Source of the DNA: Gammaproteobacteria bacterium
GTDB lineage: Bacteria; Pseudomonadota; Gammaproteobacteria; SZUA-229
DNA: 12,184 bases
Reading direction: 5' to 3'
Assembly (NCBI GenBank): GCA_026998145.1
Contig: JALTRC010000192.1
Location: forward strand, 1-12,184
Numbering within the stretch: position 1 is the first letter of the stretch; each line of letters begins with the position of its first letter. Shown here in pieces: positions 1-4,746 of this stretch. The notes beneath the pieces are model-generated. The model saw only the letters and a list, made by a program, of their open reading frames with translations, was not told where the DNA came from and did not search any database. A program made the translations under genes and the position numbers.

Positions 1-177
1 ATTGATAATATCGAAGCCTCGGAGCTGGATGAGCTGGTGGTAACCGATACCATCCCCCTGACTGAACGGGGCCAGGCATGCACTAAAATTCGCCAGCTTT
101 CCATTGCCACCATGCTGGCAGAAACCATTCGTCGTATTCATAACGATGAATCGGTTAGCTCCATGTATATGGATTAG
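1..177 (+). CDS. prs: Ribose-phosphate pyrophosphokinase, C-terminal end (partial)
   Basis: The open frame enters from the left edge and stops at TAG 175-177, giving the last 58 residues. They contain the typical C-terminal Prs stretch: ELDELVVTDTIPLTE, then the segment ending IRQLSIATMLAETIRRIHNDESVSSMY. Prs makes PRPP from ribose 5-phosphate and ATP in the cytoplasm, for nucleotide, histidine and tryptophan synthesis. The position upstream of rplY and pth is the standard gammaproteobacterial order, which supports the call. The catalytic N-terminal part lies outside the window. Seen: sequence and context. Inferred: the gene is intact upstream. Confidence 0.95.
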   Translation: MDNIEASELDELVVTDTIPLTERGQACTKIRQLSIATMLAETIRRIHNDESVSSMYMD

Positions 178-184
178 TTTTTCA

Positions 185-197
185 GCCGCCGCGCGGC
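185..197. other. Short GC hairpin after prs
   Basis: GCCGC (185-189) and GCGGC (193-197) form a 5-bp stem with a CGC loop just after the prs stop codon. No T-run follows, so it is not a canonical intrinsic terminator. It may stabilise the prs 3' end. Confidence 0.3.
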
Positions 198-235
198 ACT
201 GTGTCTAAGCCTTTAATTCTCCCTTAAAGTTCCTC

Positions 236-255
236 ATTCCCGCGAAAGCGGGAAT
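236..255. repeat. Perfect 8-bp hairpin with GAAA loop, REP-like
   Basis: ATTCCCGC (236-243) and GCGGGAAT (248-255) are perfect reverse complements around a GAAA tetraloop (GNRA type). It lies in the prs-rplY gap. From memory, very similar palindromes are dispersed in many proteobacterial intergenic regions. No T-run follows. It could cap the prs transcript or be a member of a dispersed repeat family; only one copy occurs in this window. Confidence 0.55.
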
Positions 256-294
256 ACACTAAACTTTCCGCTGGGTAATCCACCCGCTTTCATG

Positions 295-300
295 TATAAT
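295..300 (+). promoter_or_regulatory. Probable -10 box of the rplY promoter
   Basis: A perfect TATAAT sits at 295-300, 64 bp before the rplY ATG, with TG directly before it. No good -35 hexamer lies 17 bp upstream (272-277 reads TGGGTA). The promoter may therefore depend on the strong -10 or on another factor. It would give a leader of about 57 nt for rplY. Confidence 0.5.
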
Positions 301-363
301 TCGCGCTCTTTTTTCCGCCCTGTTGCTGGTCGCAAGCAATGGAGCACTTAACTGGAGCTACAC

Positions 364-996
364 ATGGCTATTACAATCAATGCAGAAGCCCGTACAGACA
401 TGGGGAAAGGTGCGAGCCGCCGCCTGCGTCGTACGGAAAAAATGCCCGCTATCGTTTACGGTGGCAGCAAAAAACCCGCAAGTCTGACGGTTTTAACAAA
501 AGATATTCGTGTTCATCTGAATGACGAAGCGTTTTTCTCACAGGTGCTTGAGCTGAGCATCGATGGCAAAAAAGCCGAAAAAGTTGTACTGCGTGATATT
601 CAGTATCACCCTTATAAGGTTGACCCCATGCATCTGGATTTCCAGCGCGTTAGCGCCAAGGACAAGATGCACTTCCACGTTCCACTCCACTTCACTGGTG
701 AAGATGTGTCTCCAGGTGCCAAGCATGGCGGTCTGGTTAGTCACGTACTGCACGAAGTTGAAATTGAGTGTCTGGCCAAGAATATCCCTGAGTTTATTGA
801 AGTGGATATGTCAGCAATGGACATGGGCGATTCCCTGCACTTAACCGATCTGAAACTGCCTAAAGGTGTTGAACTGATTGCGCTGAAGCAGGGCGACGAT
901 CACGACGAAGTGGTTGTAGCGATTCACGCACCACGTGGTGGTTCTGATGAAGATGAAGCCGCAGCAGAAGAAGCTGAAGAAGGCGGCGAAGAGTAG
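364..996 (+). CDS. rplY: 50S ribosomal protein bL25/general stress protein Ctc
   Basis: A 210-residue protein of the long bL25 (Ctc/TL5) type, which binds 5S rRNA in the large ribosomal subunit. The N-terminal half (about residues 5-95) is the 5S-binding domain, with the hallmarks RTDMGKGASRRLRR, KMPAIVYGG and the HPYKVDPMHLDFQRV stretch. About residues 96-185 form the additional beta domain of the TL5/Ctc type, absent from the 94-residue E. coli protein. The tail (about 192-210) is highly acidic, rich in Asp, Glu and Ala. GGAG at 354-357 lies 6 nt before the ATG and fixes the start. The gene ends 12 bp before pth; the rplY-pth pair is widely conserved. A hairpin and a perfect -10 box lie upstream. 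Confidence 0.96.
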   Translation: MAITINAEARTDMGKGASRRLRRTEKMPAIVYGGSKKPASLTVLTKDIRVHLNDEAFFSQVLELSIDGKKAEKVVLRDIQYHPYKVDPMHLDFQRVSAKDKMHFHVPLHFTGEDVSPGAKHGGLVSHVLHEVEIECLAKNIPEFIEVDMSAMDMGDSLHLTDLKLPKGVELIALKQGDDHDEVVVAIHAPRGGSDEDEAAAEEAEEGGEE

Positions 997-1008
997 CCCA
1001 GGTTCCGG

Positions 1009-1593
1009 ATGGCCGCAAAAACTGTACACATCGATCTGATTGTCGGTTTAGGTAATCCGGGCCGGGATTATGAACAGACCCGGCATAATGCCGGGTTCTG
1101 GTTCGTCGAAGAAATTGCGCGCCAGAAAGGCGCGTTTTTTCGTCCTGAAACAAAATTTTCAGGGGATGTCTGCAAGGTGGCGATTGAGGGCCGGGATATC
1201 TGGCTGCTCAAGCCTTCCACCTTTATGAATCGCTCGGGTCAGTCGGTACGTCAGCTGGCCAACTTCTATAAAATTCCCGTTGAAAATATACTGGTGGCTC
1301 ATGATGAGCTGGATCTGTCACCGGGCGATATTCGCCTGAAAACAGCCGGTGGCCACGGCGGCCATAATGGACTGCGGGATATTATTGCCCAGATGGGCAA
1401 AGCCTTTCATCGATTGCGTGTTGGCATTGGTCATCCCGGCCATAAGGATCGGGTGGCCGATTATGTGCTGCACCGGGCCTCCAAAGAAGAACAGCAGGCA
1501 ATCGATGAAGCGCTGGATAATGCACTCAGAGTGCTGCCGCTGCTGGCAGAAGGCAGCTGGGAAAAAGCGGTACACCGTTTACACAGTAAATAA
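1009..1593 (+). CDS. pth: Peptidyl-tRNA hydrolase
   Basis: A 194-residue cytoplasmic hydrolase that frees tRNA from peptidyl-tRNAs dropped during translation; 194 residues is normal for the family. The N-terminal signature LIVGLGNPGRDYEQTRHNAGFWFV contains the catalytic His in TRHNAG. KPSTFMNRSGQSV supplies the conserved Asn, VAHDELDL the conserved Asp, and GGHGGHNGLRDI the glycine-rich loop. The VGIGHP motif follows. Start: the ATG lies 12 bp after the rplY stop, with a weak AGG upstream, so translational coupling to rplY is likely. Odd: the first 130 bp contain two strong hairpins, one followed by six T residues (reported separately), which could attenuate transcription inside the gene. Confidence 0.97.
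   Translation: MAAKTVHIDLIVGLGNPGRDYEQTRHNAGFWFVEEIARQKGAFFRPETKFSGDVCKVAIEGRDIWLLKPSTFMNRSGQSVRQLANFYKIPVENILVAHDELDLSPGDIRLKTAGGHGGHNGLRDIIAQMGKAFHRLRVGIGHPGHKDRVADYVLHRASKEEQQAIDEALDNALRVLPLLAEGSWEKAVHRLHSK
1118..1140 (+). terminator. Intrinsic-terminator-like hairpin inside pth
   Basis: CGCGCC (1118-1123) pairs perfectly with GGCGCG (1129-1134) around a 5-nt AGAAA loop, followed directly by TTTTTT (1135-1140). This matches the textbook form of a Rho-independent terminator on the coding strand, yet it lies about 110 bp inside pth. Translating ribosomes would normally prevent its folding. It encodes part of IARQKGAFFRPE, so it may be a chance product of codon use. Confidence 0.4.
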
Positions 1594-1634
1594 GATGATG
1601 GCTGGCACAGGCCGGCGATTTAGCGGAGAACAAT

Positions 1635-2726
1635 ATGGGCTTTAAATGTGGCATAGTCGGCCTGCCAAATGTGGGTAAATCAACCTTGTTTAATGCGCTC
1701 ACCAAGGCCGAAATACAGGCGGAGAACTATCCTTTCTGTACCATCGAGCCGAATGTGGGCGTGGTCCCCATGCCAGACCCGCGGCTGGAAAAGCTGGCCG
1801 AGATCGTAAAGCCGGAACGCATCCTGCCCACCACCATGGAGTTTGTGGATATTGCCGGGCTGGTAGCCGGCGCCTCCAAAGGGGAAGGTCTGGGCAACCA
1901 GTTTTTGGCCAATATCCGCGAAACCGATGCCATCGCCCAGGTGGTGCGCTGCTTTGATAATGACGACATTATTCATGTGAATAATAAAGTCGATCCGGCC
2001 AGCGATATTGAAGTCATCAATACAGAACTGGCGCTGGCGGATCTGGAATCGGTCGAAAAATCCATTGCCAAAACCAGCAAGGTGGCCAAATCCGGCGACA
2101 AGGATGCCAAGGCCAAAATGGTCGTGCTGGAAAAGCTCAAGGCTCATCTGGATGATGGCGGCATGGTGCGCACACTGGGGCTGGATGAAGATCAGCAAAA
2201 GCAGATTCGTGATTTATTCCTGCTTACCATCAAGCCCACCATGTACATTGCCAATGTGAATGAAGACGGTTTTGACAATAACCCGTATCTGGATCAGGTT
2301 AATAAACTGGCCGAGGCGGAAGGCGCGGTGGTCATTCCCGTGTGCGCCGCCATTGAGGCAGAACTGATTGAACTGGACGATGCAGAAAGAGATGAATTTC
2401 TGGATGAGCTGGGGCTGGACGAACCGGGCCTGAACCGGGTGATTCGCGGCGGCTACAACCTGCTTGGCCTGCAAACCTACTTCACCGCCGGGGTAAAAGA
2501 AGTCCGCGCCTGGACAGTTGCCATAGGCGCCACAGCCCCCCAGGCCGCAGCGGTAATCCACACAGACTTTGAAAAAGGCTTTATCCGCGCCGAAGTCATC
2601 GCCTACGACGACTTTATCGAATATAAAGGCGAGCAGGGGGCCAAAGATGCAGGCAAACTGCGGGTAGAGGGTAAGGATTACATTGTGCAGGACGGGGATG
2701 TTATGCACTTCCGTTTCAATGTATAA
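1635..2726 (+). CDS. ychF: Redox-regulated ATPase YchF (OLA1 family)
   Basis: A 363-residue Obg-family P-loop protein, the standard YchF length. Walker A is GLPNVGKST near the N-terminus, then the switch region and the G3-like DIAGLVAGASKGEGLGNQFL. The nucleotide-specificity segment reads YIANVNEDG, that is N-x-x-E in place of NKxD, which explains ATP over GTP preference in this family. The C-terminus is the TGS domain with LGLQTYFTAGVKEVRAWT and a final GDVMHFRFNV. YchF associates with ribosomes and is linked to stress responses and translation. GGAGA (about 1624-1628) precedes the ATG. A 6-bp hairpin with an ACAG loop (1601-1616) lies in the 41-bp gap after pth. The pth-ychF pair is conserved in gammaproteobacteria. 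Confidence 0.97.
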   Translation: MGFKCGIVGLPNVGKSTLFNALTKAEIQAENYPFCTIEPNVGVVPMPDPRLEKLAEIVKPERILPTTMEFVDIAGLVAGASKGEGLGNQFLANIRETDAIAQVVRCFDNDDIIHVNNKVDPASDIEVINTELALADLESVEKSIAKTSKVAKSGDKDAKAKMVVLEKLKAHLDDGGMVRTLGLDEDQQKQIRDLFLLTIKPTMYIANVNEDGFDNNPYLDQVNKLAEAEGAVVIPVCAAIEAELIELDDAERDEFLDELGLDEPGLNRVIRGGYNLLGLQTYFTAGVKEVRAWTVAIGATAPQAAAVIHTDFEKGFIRAEVIAYDDFIEYKGEQGAKDAGKLRVEGKDYIVQDGDVMHFRFNV

Positions 2727-2751
2727 GTAGCCACGATGGGCGTAAATTATC

Positions 2752-2780
2752 TTGACAAAAGGGTCGGGAAACCGCAAAAT
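2752..2780 (+). promoter_or_regulatory. Promoter of tRNA-Met
   Basis: A perfect TTGACA (2752-2757) is followed after 17 bp by CAAAAT (2775-2780, 4 of 6 match to TATAAT) and then the GC-rich TCGCGCCC. A GC-rich discriminator is typical of growth-rate and stringently controlled stable-RNA promoters. It lies just before the tRNA gene, so the tRNA does not depend on read-through from ychF. Confidence 0.75.
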
Positions 2781-2796
2781 TCGCGCCCTTGATTCA

Positions 2797-2873
2797 GGCA
2801 ACATAGCTCAGTTGGTTAGAGCACATCACTCATAATGATGGGGTCCCAGGTTCGAATCCCGGTGTTGCCACCA
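2797..2873 (+). tRNA. tRNA-Met (CAU), elongator type
   Basis: A full 77-nt cloverleaf. Acceptor GGCAACA pairs with TGTTGCC (2863-2869). The D-arm is GCTC/GAGC. The anticodon stem CATCA/TGATG encloses the loop CTCATAA with anticodon CAT at 2831-2833. The T-arm contains GTTCGAATCC. CCA is encoded (2871-2873). It closely resembles the E. coli elongator tRNA-Met, and the fully paired 1-72 position excludes initiator tRNA. A tRNA-Ile2 (lysidine) reading is less likely given the similarity to elongator Met. Confidence 0.96.
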
Positions 2874-2884
2874 TATTTTATAGC

Positions 2885-2916
2885 AAAAACAGCCGCTTAT
2901 TTAAGTGGCTGTTTTT
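2885..2916 (+). terminator. Intrinsic terminator of tRNA-Met
   Basis: A 14-bp stem (2885-2898 with 2903-2916, one G-U pair) with an ATTT loop. The A-run on the left arm and T-run on the right arm make it potentially bidirectional. It begins 11 nt after the tRNA CCA end. Confidence 0.88.
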
Positions 2917-2988
2917 GTTTGTAGCTATGGGATTCTGTGTATCGGGATAAAATATATAGTTTAAGTTTATTTTGGTGAGATGAAGCAA

Positions 2989-3006
2989 TTTCTGGAAGGC
3001 CAGAAA
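2989..3006. other. Perfect 7-bp hairpin
   Basis: TTTCTGG (2989-2995) and CCAGAAA (3000-3006) are perfect reverse complements around AAGG. It lies directly beyond the terminator-like stem of the putative minus-strand RNA and may act as a second 3' structure or as a plus-strand element. Confidence 0.5.
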
Positions 3007-3133
3007 CGACAAAGCCACCCGGAGGTGGCTAGAACTCAGCACCAGCAAAACTTGTCATCGTTATAGCCGGGCTGGCTGTACGGGGCGGGCCTTAGTACAG
3101 TCTCGAATGCCTGATACAAAGTAGAGCAGGAAC
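3007..3133 (-). ncRNA. Putative structured small RNA downstream of the toxin gene
   Basis: No protein gene longer than 39 codons is visible between the tRNA terminator and the toxin stop. On the minus strand this stretch has the parts of an independent RNA gene. A promoter (TTGATG, 17 bp, TATACT) places the start near 3133. A stem CTGTAC/GTACAG (3095-3100 with 3076-3081) has a 13-nt loop. Then comes a possible CCAGC/GCTGG stem. A perfect 7-bp stem AGCCACC/GGTGGCT (3013-3030) is capped by a C(UCCG)G UNCG-type loop and followed by TTTGTCGTTT, resembling a weak intrinsic terminator. The predicted length is about 127 nt. A 33-codon frame (stop 3036-3038) has its ATG at 3137, upstream of the predicted start, which favours RNA over peptide. 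I do not recognise the RNA. Its function is unknown; a regulatory or RNA-antitoxin role for the adjacent toxin is only inference. Confidence 0.45.
3013..3030 (-). terminator. Terminator-like stem with UNCG loop, minus strand
   Basis: Read on the minus strand: AGCCACC, loop TCCG, GGTGGCT, then TTTGTCGTTT. The stem is perfect and the C(UCCG)G cap is very stable. The U-tract is interrupted, so efficiency may be moderate. It could end both the putative small RNA and any read-through from the toxin-like gene 150 nt upstream. Confidence 0.5.
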
Positions 3134-3139
3134 ACATAC

Positions 3140-3168
3140 AGTATATAACTACATGCAATGGCCATCAA
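3140..3168 (-). promoter_or_regulatory. Sigma70-like promoter for the putative small RNA
   Basis: On the minus strand, TTGATG (3168-3163) and TATACT (3145-3140, 5 of 6 consensus) are separated by exactly 17 bp. The promoter starts 12 bp after the stop codon of the toxin-like gene and points into a stretch without a convincing protein gene. Confidence 0.5.
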
Positions 3169-3180
3169 GTGACCAATATA

Positions 3181-3615
3181 TTACAGATATTGTCCCAAAT
3201 GCCCCAAATTCAAGCCATGCAGGATACAGCTATATACAGACTTCATTTGTTCTCGTCCAAGCCTTTGGCTGAAATAAATCCGCTTTCCATCGGCGCCCCG
3301 TTTACCTAGCATGATTAAATCAAGGCGGTGAAAGCCTACCGTGTAAATCATATCACCTTTCAGCCAGGAATCATCCTTCTGGAAGCGGCCTAGTTGTGGC
3401 ATTGAGTTTTTAGGTATTTGATAGTGGCAAGGCAATATTTTAGGTGGTTTGACCGTACTCAATGCAGCTACCGTCACTAACCGATCCCGTCCCTGCATGG
3501 GAGGTGTGAGAACAATAACCGGTCTTTTTGACTTAACCATTTCAGGCTCTTTAAACCCCTGCGAAAAGTCACATAAAAGAATCATCCCTGGTTTGGGGTG
3601 GAAGGTTAATGCCAA
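3181..3615 (-). CDS. PemK/MazF-family toxin-like protein, no protein antitoxin seen
   Basis: A 144-residue protein with the CcdB/PemK-type barrel signature. PxPGMILLCDF (residues 7-17) is the usual PG-x-I-x-x-x-DF opening, followed by VKSKRPVIVLTPP (27-39, conserved RPV) and VTVAALST (47-54, with the Ser/Thr expected near the active site). The family are mostly ribosome-independent or -dependent mRNA endoribonucleases of toxin-antitoxin systems. Start: TTG at 3615-3613 with an AAGGAA ribosome site about 6 nt upstream. The first in-frame ATG is residue 11 and would cut into the fold, so TTG is preferred. Oddities: 20-35 residues longer than MazF or PemK, and no small antitoxin frame before or after it. 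Upstream lies a divergent alarmone hydrolase; downstream a putative structured RNA. It could also be a non-toxic PemK-like domain protein. Confidence 0.78.
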   Translation of the reverse strand: MALTFHPKPGMILLCDFSQGFKEPEMVKSKRPVIVLTPPMQGRDRLVTVAALSTVKPPKILPCHYQIPKNSMPQLGRFQKDDSWLKGDMIYTVGFHRLDLIMLGKRGADGKRIYFSQRLGREQMKSVYSCILHGLNLGHLGQYL

Positions 3616-3677
3616 TCTTTTTCCTTTTAGTTTATGTTTTAAGTCCAGCTCAATACTAAGGTATTAATGGAATAAAT

Positions 3678-3694
3678 CACAGCCTTGCACAGCC
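3678..3694. repeat. Two CACAGCC copies 10 bp apart in the divergent promoter region
   Basis: CACAGCC occurs at 3678-3684 and again at 3688-3694, one helical turn apart. The second copy overlaps a TTGCAC (3685-3690) that could be the -35 of the plus-strand gene (with TAAATT at 3707-3712, 16-bp spacer). The same-face spacing is compatible with an operator, but the repeat is short and could be chance. Confidence 0.3.
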
Positions 3695-3699
3695 GTATT

Positions 3700-3729
3700 A
3701 TTATGTTAAATTGAAGTCTGGTTAATCAA
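3700..3729 (-). promoter_or_regulatory. Candidate promoter of the toxin-like gene
   Basis: Minus-strand TTGATT (3729-3724) and CATAAT (3705-3700, 5 of 6) with an 18-bp spacer. The predicted leader is about 78 nt. It overlaps the candidate promoter and ribosome site of the divergent plus-strand gene, so the two genes may exclude or co-regulate each other. Confidence 0.4.
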
Positions 3730-3739
3730 GGAGGCATGT

Positions 3740-4276
3740 ATGGAAGAACCATCAGCTCTAATCCTCAGGGCAACGAAATTTGCAGCCCTGAAGCACAGGG
3801 ATCAGCGCCGCAAAGATCATGTAGCATCCCCTTATATCATCCACCCGGTTACCGTGGCCAATGAGCTCACCCAGGCGGGTGTCACTGATCCTGAAGTCAT
3901 AGCAGCTGCTCTGTTGCATGACACACTGGAAGATACTGAGACTGCGCCAGCTGAACTGGCTGAGGTTTTCGGAGAGCGTGTTTGTTCTATGGTCCAGGAA
4001 CTGACCGATGACAAGGCGTTGCCCAAGCAGGAACGCAAGCGATTGCAGATAGAGCATGCGCCGGAATTATCATCGGGAGCGGCCCTGGTAAAGATATGCG
4101 ACAAGATCGCCAATGTCACTGATGTCACTCATAGCCCACCACCAGACTGGAGCCGTGAGCGCCGTATGGCGTATCTGGACTGGGCGGCATCCGTGGTGGC
4201 CGGTTGCAAGGTAGATAATGATCAGCTCAAACAACGATTTGTGGATGTGCTGGCTCGTGGTCGGGAATGTATTTAG
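3740..4276 (+). CDS. Small alarmone hydrolase, MESH1/SpoT-type HD domain
   Basis: A 178-residue single-domain HD phosphohydrolase. Visible residues match the MESH1/SpoT hydrolase site in order: HRDQRRK (19-25), PYIIHP with H35, LLHDTLEDT with H60, D61, E64 and D65, ELTDDK (87-92), and KICDKIAN with D121 and N125. This spacing is nearly identical to that of human MESH1. No synthetase, TGS or ACT domain is present, so the likely role is Mn2+-dependent removal of the 3' diphosphate from (p)ppGpp (or a related nucleotide) in the cytoplasm. AAGGAGG (3728-3734) lies 5 nt before the ATG, a strong site. It is divergent from the PemK/MazF-like gene with a 124-bp gap. Alarmone hydrolases act as antitoxins in toxSAS systems, but the neighbour here is not a synthetase, so that link is only suggestive. 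NADPH phosphatase activity, reported for MESH1, is an alternative. Confidence 0.88.
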   Translation: MEEPSALILRATKFAALKHRDQRRKDHVASPYIIHPVTVANELTQAGVTDPEVIAAALLHDTLEDTETAPAELAEVFGERVCSMVQELTDDKALPKQERKRLQIEHAPELSSGAALVKICDKIANVTDVTHSPPPDWSRERRMAYLDWAASVVAGCKVDNDQLKQRFVDVLARGRECI

Positions 4277-4504
4277 AGTGGCTGAATGTGAATGCATGAA
4301 GCCTGATTCCCTTTACTGAATCACTCGCCGAATTAGTCACGAAAAGTTAGCCATTCGCTCTACCTTGGCTGTGTGAATTCGAATACATAAAAAAATACTT
4401 GAGTGTAGTTATCCCTCGTTGGCAACACCGTGTCAGTTTGATTTCAGCACTGTAAATATCCAGAATTAATACATCAATTAGCCATTTTTTAAAATAACCT
4501 CAGT
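4277..4504. other. AT-rich intergenic stretch without a gene
   Basis: No convincing open frame. TGATTC/GAATCA (4304-4309 with 4318-4323) could form a 6-bp stem with an 8-nt loop, without a T-run. The segment 4420-4450 resembles part of the tRNA-Met gene upstream (listed separately). TTGATT (4438-4443) with CAGAAT (4461-4466) at 17 bp is a weak promoter candidate for the next gene. Confidence 0.5.
4420..4450 (+). repeat. Possible degenerate tRNA-Met 5' fragment
   Basis: GGCAACA at 4421-4427 equals the first 7 nt of the tRNA-Met at 2797, followed by TCAGTT and AGCAC in the same order and near-same spacing as the tRNA D-arm region; by hand alignment about 22 of 31 columns match with two gaps. 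The segment TGGCAACACCG (4420-4430) is also an exact inverted copy of tRNA positions 2860-2870. It could be a worn tRNA remnant bounding the islet, or coincidence. Confidence 0.25.
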
Positions 4505-4735
4505 ATGAATGCCGATCCCCTTGATAAACTTCCCCCGATTCTCAAAAAGAGCTTGCACAAAAATCTATGCACCTGTAATGAAGTGAAAAAAATAGATATT
4601 ATTAATGCCATTGTGGATGGAGCTAACACCGTTGCCGAGGTAAGAAAACAAACCTATGCCACCATGGGGAGTGGTTGCTGCACTCAGCAGGTAGAGCGTT
4701 TGATTGAGTGTCTTTGCTCATCTGATGATGAATAG
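4505..4735 (+). CDS. BFD-like [2Fe-2S]-binding protein
   Basis: A 76-residue protein resembling the Fer2_BFD domain (bacterioferritin-associated ferredoxin; also found in NirB and NifU). CTCNEV at 22-27 gives the C-x-C pair, followed by the helical DIINAIVDGANTVAEVRKQT segment, then GSGCCTQQVERLI at 55-67. The family usually has C-x-C plus C-x2-C; here the second pair is adjacent (C58, C59), with further cysteines at 69 and 71. A cluster is still plausible but the ligand set is not certain. There is no good Shine-Dalgarno before the ATG, and an in-frame TAA just upstream rules out extension. The gene is convergent with the next one, 11 bp apart. A role in iron release from bacterioferritin or electron transfer is inferred from the family only. 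Confidence 0.75.
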   Translation: MNADPLDKLPPILKKSLHKNLCTCNEVKKIDIINAIVDGANTVAEVRKQTYATMGSGCCTQQVERLIECLCSSDDE

Positions 4736-4746
4736 CATAGGCATGG

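Noticed and set aside
2885..2916. Second tRNA gene in the tRNA-Met region
   Set aside because: The sequence after the CCA end is a terminator hairpin, and no further cloverleaf was found up to 3180.
2989..3133. CRISPR array, integron attC site or type III antitoxin repeats
   Set aside because: There are inverted repeats only; no tandem direct repeats with spacers, no cas or integrase genes, and no conserved attC core sites are visible.
3449..3667. Plus-strand 72-codon frame opposite the toxin-like gene
   Set aside because: It is antisense to a frame with a clear PemK/MazF signature and a good ribosome site, and the peptide shows no recognisable domain.
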